6,668 bases of DNA from Planctomycetaceae bacterium (GTDB taxonomy: Bacteria > Planctomycetota > Planctomycetia > Pirellulales > UBA1268): the NCBI GenBank assembly GCA_030616935.1, contig JAUWWJ010000089.1, positions 1 through 6,668 on the forward strand. The letters are read 5' to 3'. The position numbers and the translations under genes were made by a program. The notes under the pieces were generated by a model. The model made no database searches. It was not told the origin of the DNA and was given only the letters and a program-made list of their open reading frames with translations. Positions 1-6,444 of this stretch are shown piece after piece; within the stretch, counting starts at the first letter, position 1; every line of letters starts with the position of its first letter.

Positions 1-1622
1 CTGATACTGATGCCATCTGTTCGGCAATCGCCTACGCTGACTTCCTCCGCCAAACGGGACAACCTGATGCACTTGCTGCCTGCTGCGGAGCACCAAATAA
101 ACGCACAGAATATGTACTCAAGACTGCTGGAACTGCTCCTCCAAAAATAATCATGGACATTCGTCCCGAAACAGAGGACATCTGTCGCAAGGAAACCGTC
201 ACTGCCTCTTTCGGTGATGCCTTCTTCGAAGCGTATCGACGCATGCAGGAATGGGACCTCCGAGCAATTCCTGTCGTTGACAAAGACAATCGGGTCGTCG
301 GCGTCCTATCAGTTCTCGACTTGATGGAACTCCTTTTTCGTGACGAGGGCGATCCAATTAAATCCAGAACTGTCACAACGAATCTCAAAAAAATTACAGA
401 ATCCCTCGGTGGTTCTTTCCAGCATGAAGTTGACCCCGAATGCAGTGATGAGCTTCTTGTTATGGTCGGCGCCATGAGCTCCGACGGCTTCACTGAAAGA
501 ATGCAACAGTTCGATAAGGATCGCGTCCTTGTTGTCTGCGGTGACAGACCGACGATTCAACTGCCAGCCATTGAGCAAGGTGTTCGTGGACTTGTGATAA
601 CAGGGGGGTTCGATCTCAGCCCAGGACTCATCGAACTGGCCAAAGCTCGTGGCGTCTCGGTTCTATTGAGCCCTTTTGACACCGTCAACACAACGACCCG
701 AATCCGATCCTCTCAATTTATTGACCCCGCCGTAAACCGTCAGGTCGTCACCCTGCCGGCGAAGATGCGGGTGTCGGAGGCACGCGCAATTGTCGAACGT
801 TCAAAGCAACCTGTCTTCCCGGTTGTTGGAGACGATGGCCTTCTTACCGGCATCTCATTTAAGTCTGATGTCATCAACCCACCTCGGCCTAAAGTTGTCA
901 TGGTCGATCATAACGAACTGACGCAGGCAGTCGCAGGGATCGAAGAGGCTGATGTTCTGGAAGTTCTTGATCATCACCGACTTGGAGGTGGACTGAAATC
1001 ATCGCAACCAATTCGTTTCGTGAACGAACCGGTTGGCTCAACATGCACACTCGTCGCCCGACAATACCGAGATGCCGGAATCGAACCGGAACAGTCAATT
1101 GCACTGTGCATGGCATCTGGAATTATCTCCGACACCCTTTTCCTTCAGAGCCCTACGACCACCACCGTTGACCGGACGATGCTCGAATGGTTGAGGCCAC
1201 GATGCTCCGTTGACCTTGATGAATTTGCACGGACATTTTTTGAAATTGGCTCAGCGCTCCGAACGAGCACTCCTGATGGTGTTGTGCAAGAGGACTGCAA
1301 GGAATTTTCGGAGCGAGACATCCGGTTTTCAATTTCTCAGATCGAAGAAACGGGCTTCGATCTCTTTTGGGAAAGGAAAGATGAACTCCGGGTCGCGCTG
1401 GTTGCCTATGCCGAACAACACCGACTCGACTTCTCGGCACTACTTATTACTGACGTCGTAAGCAACGGGTCACTTCTTTTGCTGTCACGGGAGACTGAAG
1501 CCTGGGAGGAAATTAATTACCCGAGGATTGACCCAGGACTCTATGCGCTGAAGAATGTCGTCAGCCGTAAAAAACAACTACTCCCATTGGTAACACAGCT
1601 TATCCAAAGTGCAGTGCTTTAA
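1..1622 (+). CDS. ppaC: Manganese-dependent inorganic pyrophosphatase, CBS-DRTGG-CBS regulated type (5' end outside window)
   Basis: Cytoplasmic family II (DHH superfamily) pyrophosphatase, which hydrolyses PPi to two phosphates and pulls biosynthetic reactions forward. The reading frame is open from the window edge: bases 1-2 (ct) fit the Pro codon of the NPDTD metal-binding motif, and DTD is read at 3-11. The ATG at 153 is therefore internal; about a dozen N-terminal residues are missing. Domain order: start of the DHH domain (3-150); first CBS (about 165-340); DRTGG domain (about 440-705, with VITGG at 591-605); second CBS (about 735-890); return to the DHH domain with VDHN at 903-914, LDHH at 966-977 and IISD at 1122-1133; then a DHHA2 domain ending in the substrate-binding SRKKQ at 1563-1577. 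All expected metal and phosphate ligands in the visible part are present. Known enzymes with this insert are controlled by adenine nucleotides, and DRTGG-containing ones by diadenosine polyphosphates; the same is inferred here. The gene converges on the membrane operon with a 21-bp gap. Confidence 0.95.
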   Translation, partial: DTDAICSAIAYADFLRQTGQPDALAACCGAPNKRTEYVLKTAGTAPPKIIMDIRPETEDICRKETVTASFGDAFFEAYRRMQEWDLRAIPVVDKDNRVVGVLSVLDLMELLFRDEGDPIKSRTVTTNLKKITESLGGSFQHEVDPECSDELLVMVGAMSSDGFTERMQQFDKDRVLVVCGDRPTIQLPAIEQGVRGLVITGGFDLSPGLIELAKARGVSVLLSPFDTVNTTTRIRSSQFIDPAVNRQVVTLPAKMRVSEARAIVERSKQPVFPVVGDDGLLTGISFKSDVINPPRPKVVMVDHNELTQAVAGIEEADVLEVLDHHRLGGGLKSSQPIRFVNEPVGSTCTLVARQYRDAGIEPEQSIALCMASGIISDTLFLQSPTTTTVDRTMLEWLRPRCSVDLDEFARTFFEIGSALRTSTPDGVVQEDCKEFSERDIRFSISQIEETGFDLFWERKDELRVALVAYAEQHRLDFSALLITDVVSNGSLLLLSRETEAWEEINYPRIDPGLYALKNVVSRKKQLLPLVTQLIQSAVL

Positions 1623-1650
1623 AGCAGTGTCATCGACGTGCCGTCACTGC
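1611..1650. terminator. Possible hairpin at the convergent gene junction
   Basis: The junction between the two convergent stop codons holds GCAGTG twice (1611-1616 and 1624-1629) and its reverse complement CACTGC once (1645-1650), plus a perfect 10-bp palindrome GCTTTAAAGC (1616-1625) covering the pyrophosphatase stop codon. A 6-bp stem of 1624-1629 with 1645-1650 would have a 15-nt loop. There is no T-tract on either side, so a standard intrinsic terminator is not supported. A bidirectional transcript end is plausible because both genes finish here, but this is weak evidence. Confidence 0.25.
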
Positions 1651-2642
1651 GCGACCGACTTACTTCCTTCTGCTGACCCACCGATTGGAGCACTCTCTGG
1701 AAGCGGACGGCAAGCAGCAGAAACGCCGATGCGATGTAACTCCTCACGAACAGCACGATACTCTTCAAAGCTGTCTGGATAACACCAAAGTGTCACCGTT
1801 GTTGCTGGTGTGACACCAGCTAGAACACTTCGGAACCGTGATTGACGCGCAAGTGCTTCATCTAATGTCTCACCAATATCATACCGAGCTGGTTTTACAA
1901 CCCACTCACGACTACGCACAAACACCTGACCGGCACTCCGATTAATCTGTACTTCTATGACATAATCCAGTGCGAAGTCTTGAATTGGCCCAACTGTTTC
2001 AATTCGGGCTTCCATCGACGCCAGGGAACCACCGCTCTTTCGCTGTGTTCGCGACTTTGCGCGATCAAACAACTCAGTCAGCGGAATATATGAAATACGT
2101 CCGGCCGCAAGACGGAAGTGCAATTCATCACCTGTCACTGTCCGGCCAACTGGTGTCGGGTACGCAAGGAGTTCCTTAGTTGATTGTGGGGCGTGGGCAA
2201 TGCCTTCAGCTTCGAGATTGCACTGCTCTATTTCATCCCTGATCCGCTGACTTTCAGCGGCCCTCTCAACCCGCTCGGCTTTTTCCTTATCCACTTTCTG
2301 CTTCTGATCCTCAACATCTCGTCTTGCTCCAGAGACCGCAGTGGCGAGATGAATTCTCGCATTTCCGGCGTCCGCAACGGTGACAGCGAGTTGTCCACCT
2401 TGCTCATCAAGCTCAAGGAGTTCACTTTCGGACGCTACAACGGCATCCTCCAAACGCACAACTTCCATCATCAACGTTTCAAGATCAGGACTACTGACTT
2501 CTTTTGACTTGAATGAAATGCTTTGAACACGAGCGCCGATGACCATGACAAGGATAATGAGGATTCCAACAATATTTGTCACGATGTCAAGAAATGAATC
2601 CTGACTCCCTGCATCTGTACGGCTTACACGTTGTCTCATCAT
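1644..2642 (-). CDS. ExbD/TolR-like single-pass membrane protein with the conserved membrane aspartate (332 aa)
   Basis: Third gene of the operon. Its start overlaps the previous stop (ATGA), and a strong GGAGG lies 7 bases upstream at 2654-2650. A second ATG follows directly, so the protein begins Met-Met or Met. A short basic N-terminus (residues 1-16) leads into one membrane helix (about 17-36) with Asp at residue 19 just after 'DSFL'. This is the ExbD/TolR/MotB layout, in which a single Asp at the start of the helix carries the proton. Residues 55-145 are Glu/Lys/Arg-rich and predicted coiled coil. Residues 171-315 form a soluble, presumably periplasmic domain: a strand 'ELHFRLAAGRISYIPL', an inserted segment, then 'TVTLWCYPDSFEEYRAVREEL' split from 'HRIGVSAACRPL', which resembles the second half of the ExbD fold. 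At 332 aa it is much longer than ExbD (about 140 aa). Likely role: proton-carrying stator partner of the ExbB-like channel encoded upstream. The substrate or task is unknown. Confidence 0.8.
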   Translation of the reverse strand: MMRQRVSRTDAGSQDSFLDIVTNIVGILIILVMVIGARVQSISFKSKEVSSPDLETLMMEVVRLEDAVVASESELLELDEQGGQLAVTVADAGNARIHLATAVSGARRDVEDQKQKVDKEKAERVERAAESQRIRDEIEQCNLEAEGIAHAPQSTKELLAYPTPVGRTVTGDELHFRLAAGRISYIPLTELFDRAKSRTQRKSGGSLASMEARIETVGPIQDFALDYVIEVQINRSAGQVFVRSREWVVKPARYDIGETLDEALARQSRFRSVLAGVTPATTVTLWCYPDSFEEYRAVREELHRIGVSAACRPLPESAPIGGSAEGSKSVAQ

Positions 2643-4768
2643 AACCCCACCTCCGGGCTGCTGGCTGCTGTCTCAAGAACTGCTGTTCGGCGAAGTGGAC
2701 GCGTCTTTGGCTGGGTGGCCGGGAGCCGTCTAACGGCATCGGAGTCCTGCTTTTGTCTGGTTTCAATCCCGCTGTTTGCAAGAAGAACCTGCACGTCTTC
2801 ACGCCGACCACCACCGTCCTCGGTTTCTGTAAGCACCAACTCGGGCTTCCAGTAGAGGCGATCTCCCGCCAGGCCCCAACTGTCAACCCTTCTACGAATT
2901 GCGAGAACAAGCGAATCAATGGATTGGTCTGTCGGGCCCATAAATGGAATTCGATACACAACACGCCTGCCACTGTCGTCAAACAGCCGGAGTTCATGAG
3001 CCGCACACTCAATCTGAATTGGCCGAGTGAGGGGAATATATCGCTGCGATGTCGCAAAACTCGCCCAGTCACTTCCTCTCGACCCTGCAAGTGATCCCCC
3101 TGAACTGCTCTGCTGCCCTGATGTCCCGTTTGCTATTTCAGATGACGCTGCATCTGCTCCGACCTGAATACCAATGGGCATTGGTATGCTGCCGGCGGCT
3201 GAACTCGGAGGACTGCCGCCACTGCCACCTGCAGCACCTCCGGCAAGCCCCTGGCTTTGCGAAGAAGACGAGGAGGACATCGCAGAATCGCCCCCACCTC
3301 CACTGGACTCTGAACCCTGCTGATTTGCTGAAGAACCTAATTCAGTCCCGCCCGGAAACCCTTTGTCTGCACCCTTCGACTGGTCGCCCGTGGACCCTTC
3401 TGATGAACCATGTCCATTGGACAACCCGGCATCTGATGACGCCAGTTCACTCCCTGAACCATTTCCAAAGTGGGATTGGCCTGCCTGATGCCCCCCACTT
3501 GTATTGCCTTGCTGTGATCCACGAGCGTCACCAGTGAGACTGCCCGCCTCTGTGGGCGCACCCCGACCGTATCCAATCCCCGACGCACTGCGGCCGCTCC
3601 CAAGTTGACTGCCACCAGCAACCTCACCAGCGTTTAATGGCCGGCCAACAAGCCCGCCCGACAAAGACTGTTGCCCTGTTGTTCCGTCGCCTCCCTGGCC
3701 CTGGAGATCATATCCACCACGCGACACAGTACCTTGCTTCTGTTGCTTTGACCAATCCCATTGAGACTGGTCACCTAGAACGGATGGGCCGCCAACTGCA
3801 ACCGCACCACCGCGAACTGAAGACGCTCTGTATTGCTTTGACACCGGTTTCTTTCGTCGCACCGCAGATCGGGTCTGTGCCAACCATCGCAGTCGTTCCC
3901 TTGCCTCATTAATGGCCTGCAGCTCAACATCACGTAGGGCGAGGTCCTTTTCGGGGAAAGCAAGTCGCCAATCTTCCTCAATAAGTTGATACCCAAAGTC
4001 ACTGCCCCACGATGAAATGGCGTCTCGCGCTGCATAGTAGGCCATAACACCAGATGGCCGCAAAAGTAACAGGGGGTATGGCCGTAACCCGGGATCATCT
4101 GCTGAGACGGACTGTCGTGCAAGATACTCTCGTGCCGCACGCAAACCACTCGCTAACGGGTTGCCAGGGCCTGCTGGTCCTTCAAAGTCTTCTGGATTCA
4201 GACGGATACCTTCCGGCTGTAAGAACACTCCATCCAAACTGCATTCGATAAAAAGAGGACGACGATGCGTCCCAGACGAACCTTCGTATGGAATCACTGC
4301 ATACGCTGGCGGATTCGAGTCCCTCTCCTGCCTCGCTTCGTCGAGACTTTCGCGTGCCGAGGCCAACTCCTCCTCAAGTTCGCGCAATGCATTTGTTGTT
4401 GTTTCGGCAACTGCTTTTTTATTGAGCAGATTTTCTCGTACCTTCTGCAAATCCTGCAGTTCTGCCGCCAAGGCTCTCGAGTTATCTTCGATACCAGCTA
4501 GCTGCAGCCTTAGTTTCTCAAGTTCATCATTCGTCTTTGACCGCATGTCCTTTAATTGCTCAAGCCGCCAAGAAAGATTATCTACTCTTCCTTGCAACTC
4601 CGCCTCCATCTGCACCGCCTGTTCGGTAGCCACGCTCTCATCCTGCTGACCAATTGAGTGGCCAAACAGGACTAATAAAACGAGCAGTGCACCCATCGTG
4701 CACAATAAAACTGCAAGAAAAGGGAAAAGCGAAATAGCTATTCCTTCTCGTGTACGCGATCTTCTCAT
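2639..4768 (-). CDS. ExbD-like membrane protein lacking the membrane aspartate, with two soluble domains and a Gly/Ser-rich linker (709 aa)
   Basis: Second gene of the operon, overlapping both neighbours by ATGA. Only a weak AAGG (4776-4773) precedes the ATG, so it is probably translated by coupling to the upstream gene. Layout: basic N-terminus (1-9); one membrane helix (about 11-36); Glu/Leu-rich coiled coil (42-150); soluble domain 1 (about 168-272); a helical, basic stretch (276-315); a Gly/Ser/Gln-rich linker (about 318-575); soluble domain 2 (about 576-670); basic tail. Domain 1 contains 'RPLFIEC', then 'YPLLLLRPSGVMAYYAARDA' and 'SSWGSDFGYQLI'. Domain 2 contains 'RPIQIEC', then 'DSLVLAIRRRVDSWG'. 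The membrane helix aligns with that of the 332-aa protein without gaps, but the proton-carrying Asp is Ala19 here. This suggests a structural partner in a heteromeric motor. The soluble domains resemble uncharacterised planctomycete proteins; the function is unknown. No frameshift or stop interrupts it. Confidence 0.8.
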   Translation of the reverse strand: MRRSRTREGIAISLFPFLAVLLCTMGALLVLLVLFGHSIGQQDESVATEQAVQMEAELQGRVDNLSWRLEQLKDMRSKTNDELEKLRLQLAGIEDNSRALAAELQDLQKVRENLLNKKAVAETTTNALRELEEELASARESLDEARQERDSNPPAYAVIPYEGSSGTHRRPLFIECSLDGVFLQPEGIRLNPEDFEGPAGPGNPLASGLRAAREYLARQSVSADDPGLRPYPLLLLRPSGVMAYYAARDAISSWGSDFGYQLIEEDWRLAFPEKDLALRDVELQAINEARERLRWLAQTRSAVRRKKPVSKQYRASSVRGGAVAVGGPSVLGDQSQWDWSKQQKQGTVSRGGYDLQGQGGDGTTGQQSLSGGLVGRPLNAGEVAGGSQLGSGRSASGIGYGRGAPTEAGSLTGDARGSQQGNTSGGHQAGQSHFGNGSGSELASSDAGLSNGHGSSEGSTGDQSKGADKGFPGGTELGSSANQQGSESSGGGGDSAMSSSSSSQSQGLAGGAAGGSGGSPPSSAAGSIPMPIGIQVGADAASSEIANGTSGQQSSSGGSLAGSRGSDWASFATSQRYIPLTRPIQIECAAHELRLFDDSGRRVVYRIPFMGPTDQSIDSLVLAIRRRVDSWGLAGDRLYWKPELVLTETEDGGGRREDVQVLLANSGIETRQKQDSDAVRRLPATQPKTRPLRRTAVLETAASSPEVGL
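2650..2654 (-). promoter_or_regulatory. Ribosome binding site of the 332-aa ExbD-like gene
   Basis: GGAGG on the - strand, 7 bases before the first ATG (2642-2640) and 10 before the second (2639-2637). It lies inside the last codons of the 709-aa gene, so the third gene has its own strong initiation site as well as a 4-base overlap. The spacing favours the first ATG. Confidence 0.7.
3044..3817 (-). other. Region coding for the low-complexity Gly/Ser/Gln linker of the 709-aa protein
   Basis: Residues 318-575 of the 709-aa protein are dominated by Gly, Ser, Gln, Ala and Asn with few bulky hydrophobic residues. They include a run of serines around 498-503 and a GGGG near 490-493. There is no collagen-like Gly-X-Y period and no exact tandem nucleotide repeat that I could see, so it is a biased but not strictly repetitive sequence. 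It separates two similar folded domains and is most likely disordered, acting as a long flexible tether in the periplasm. Confidence 0.75.
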
Positions 4769-6066
4769 GCAACCTTCTCAACGGGAGAACTGTTCTCGGC
4801 CAAAACACTTGGCTTACCACTCGAAACCCCTGGGCTACGCGCCGCCAACAATTGCGTCGCTGCCGAGAGTGAAATAATCGCCTCTTCAAACCGGCCGCTC
4901 GCCGTCACAGCGTTTAGATTGCTCTCAAGCTTCTGCTCCATCGCTACGATATCATTCAACATTGAGATGACCTTTTCGAGAGCCGCTGCCTGATCTGCAA
5001 CAGCCACCTGCTGTTTATCAAACGCGACAGCTGCATCCGCCATCGTCTGCCCTGCAAGCTCCCAGCGACCATCACGCTCGCTTGCTAACTGCCGGTGTGC
5101 CTCGACGAGTGACTCCCTCCAGGCATCAAGGGTATCCCTCAAAGAGTCTGACAGCGTGTCTCGCAGGCGTTCACTCAGACCACCAAATACATTTTCAAGA
5201 GTATTTGAGGCAACGTTTTGAAGTTCTTGCCATGACTGCGTCTGTGCCTCAATCAGTTGAGCCGAACTTCTTCCGACGGCATCTCCAAGCCTTGCAACAG
5301 CCAGTGCTGATCCATCGGCAATTCCTTCGGTCTGAAAACGACCCGCGAGTGAATCCCACGCTTGCTCATCAACCTGATCGAGGAATGATTGCTCCATTCG
5401 TTCAATAACAAACTGAGTAAACATTAGGACCATCGAGAGTGCCAACGCAGTCGCAGTTGTATCAAACGCAGTGCCTAACCCAGCCACAACGCCTGAAATA
5501 TTTTCAAGTTCCGTCGGCGACAGATTGGCAATTGCCACAGTGATACCAATGACTGTTCCAAGAAAACCCATGATCGGTATCGCCCAGACGATGAACCGAA
5601 CAAGCCCATAGCTGGCGTGGGCACGGGCTCCGTCCACGTCGGCAAGATATTTGAGGTGATCTTCAAGGTCGTCCGCTTTTCCTGTCCGCGTAACGAAGTC
5701 GAGACCATCCTGTAGTCTTTTTAGAAGGTAGCCCTGCTCACCGCTCACATTCTCTTGCAGATGCCGCTGCAAGCCTTGTGCCTCAGAAGGATGCTGACCA
5801 CCTGACATTGCCACGGGTAGCGAACAGGTTGCCAGGCTATTCTTCTGGCGGACTGTACTCCACAGTTTCATCGCCAGACTACTTAGACCGACACAGAATA
5901 GCCCAACCTCGATGTACTCAACCCAATGCCCAGCGAGATACCGAACGACATATTCATCACGAATAAATCCCCGCTGAATGAGTGAAAAAAAGCAAAAGGC
6001 CAAACCAGTGCCCCATAACAGGGGCGATCGAAGTAAAAGTTTCGAAATCTTAGACAGGATCGGCAC
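4765..6066 (-). CDS. MotA/TolQ/ExbB-family proton-channel protein with a long C-terminal helical tail (433 aa)
   Basis: First gene of the operon. It starts with GTG (6066-6064), supported by GGAGG at 6077-6073 with 6-base spacing. Four membrane helices are visible: about 14-31, 50-69, 155-181 and 190-222, with a charged loop of about 80 residues between the second and third. The last pair is the channel core: helix 3 has 'GFLGTVIGITVA' (167-178) and helix 4 has 'GLGTAFDTTATALALSMV' (196-213). The GT and TT polar residues correspond to those lining the ion path in ExbB/TolQ/MotA proteins. This four-helix layout with a cytoplasmic loop is MotA/ZorA-like rather than the three-helix ExbB. Residues 225-410 are almost entirely helical, with two LRDTL repeats (301-305 and 309-313), and form a cytoplasmic tail. 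In the family, five such subunits surround two ExbD/MotB-type helices; the two downstream genes supply candidates for these. The task that the ion flow powers is unknown. Confidence 0.9.
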   Translation of the reverse strand: MPILSKISKLLLRSPLLWGTGLAFCFFSLIQRGFIRDEYVVRYLAGHWVEYIEVGLFCVGLSSLAMKLWSTVRQKNSLATCSLPVAMSGGQHPSEAQGLQRHLQENVSGEQGYLLKRLQDGLDFVTRTGKADDLEDHLKYLADVDGARAHASYGLVRFIVWAIPIMGFLGTVIGITVAIANLSPTELENISGVVAGLGTAFDTTATALALSMVLMFTQFVIERMEQSFLDQVDEQAWDSLAGRFQTEGIADGSALAVARLGDAVGRSSAQLIEAQTQSWQELQNVASNTLENVFGGLSERLRDTLSDSLRDTLDAWRESLVEAHRQLASERDGRWELAGQTMADAAVAFDKQQVAVADQAAALEKVISMLNDIVAMEQKLESNLNAVTASGRFEEAIISLSAATQLLAARSPGVSSGKPSVLAENSSPVEKVA

Positions 6067-6072
6067 TGGGCA

Positions 6073-6077
6073 CCTCC
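6073..6077 (-). promoter_or_regulatory. Ribosome binding site that fixes the GTG start of the ExbB-like gene
   Basis: GGAGG on the - strand, 6 bases before GTG (6066-6064). A second GTG at 6073-6071 overlaps the site itself and is out of frame. This is the reason for choosing the GTG at 6066 over a downstream ATG. Confidence 0.75.
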
Positions 6078-6324
6078 GTGGACGGAATTGTTCGATGTTT
6101 TCTAGCTTGCACGAAACACAGATTTACTCACTTCATCGGAACATCTTGCCCACATGTTTAAATCCAAATAACTTCAACAACCGCTTTTCTTCACCTGAGT
6201 GGCGACACGCAGCGAGTCCGGGGTGACTGGGAAAGATAGAGAGGGGCGAGGGGGGTGATCTGGATGGACGAACTCTCAAAAACTAGATTTCGGTCTGTTT
6301 TGCAAGGTGTCTGCCCTGCAATAC

Positions 6325-6376
6325 TTCGTTGATGAGAAGCAACGAACGGCGACCCGTGAACAATTGTCGTTGCTTC
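6325..6376. repeat. Overlapping inverted repeats upstream of the secreted-protein gene
   Basis: A perfect 10-bp inverted repeat, GAAGCAACGA (6336-6345) and TCGTTGCTTC (6367-6376), encloses a 21-base loop that itself contains ACGG/CCGT (6346-6349 and 6354-6357). The left arm also pairs with an upstream segment: TTCGTTG (6325-6331) with CAACGAA (6340-6346), 7 bp with an 8-base loop. The two hairpins share 6340-6345 and so exclude each other. It could be an alternative-fold leader of the + strand gene or a set of three half-sites (TCGTTG, CAACGA, TCGTTG) for a DNA-binding protein. The sequence alone does not decide. Confidence 0.55.
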
Positions 6377-6430
6377 AAGGACGTCCTCAAATTCATGCCA
6401 CAAGACAACCTGTAGCGATTTATGCACACC

Positions 6431-6435
6431 GGGAG
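6431..6435 (+). promoter_or_regulatory. Ribosome binding site of the secreted-protein gene
   Basis: GGGAG, 9 bases before the ATG at 6445. It is a modest match to the Shine-Dalgarno consensus but correctly placed, and it supports this start together with the signal peptide that begins there. Confidence 0.5.
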
Positions 6436-6444
6436 CCACAGACT

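Larger units (their letters stand above)
6067..6444. other. Divergent intergenic region (378 bp)
   Basis: This stretch separates the - strand membrane operon from the + strand secreted-protein gene and should hold both promoters. I see no RNA gene and no convincing coding frame. I looked for -35/-10 pairs on both strands. The best for the + strand is TTGTCG (6364-6369), 17 bases, then TCAAAT (6387-6392), which is a poor match. Nothing convincing is present on the - strand, although AT-rich sequence lies at 6120-6190. Notable contents are a G-rich, purine-rich tract at 6220-6255 and overlapping inverted repeats at 6325-6376. Confidence 0.7.

Noticed and set aside
153..155. ATG at 153 as the start of the pyrophosphatase
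   Set aside because: The same frame is open from the window edge and encodes the family's N-terminal metal motif (DTD at 3-11) and following helix, so the true start is upstream of the window.
3049..3537. 162-aa + strand open frame opposite the Gly/Ser linker
   Set aside because: It arises because the compositionally biased linker codons leave an open antisense frame. No plausible domain, and the sense frame is well supported.
3044..3817. Collagen-like or tandem-repeat region
   Set aside because: Gly and Ser are frequent but there is no fixed period in the protein and no clear repeated DNA unit.
4161..4649. 162-aa + strand open frame opposite the 709-aa gene
   Set aside because: It is Ser-rich and without recognisable motifs; it is the antisense image of the Glu/Leu-rich coiled-coil coding sequence.
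1644..6066. A Zorya defence system
   Set aside because: The channel tail and ion-motor layout are similar to ZorAB, but no OmpA-like peptidoglycan-binding domain is visible in either partner, and no ZorC, ZorD or ZorE gene is adjacent: the neighbours are a pyrophosphatase and a secreted protein.
6191..6439. 82-aa - strand open frame in the intergenic region
   Set aside because: No clear ribosome binding site, no recognisable family, and it runs through the inverted repeats and G-rich tract. Not supported as a gene.
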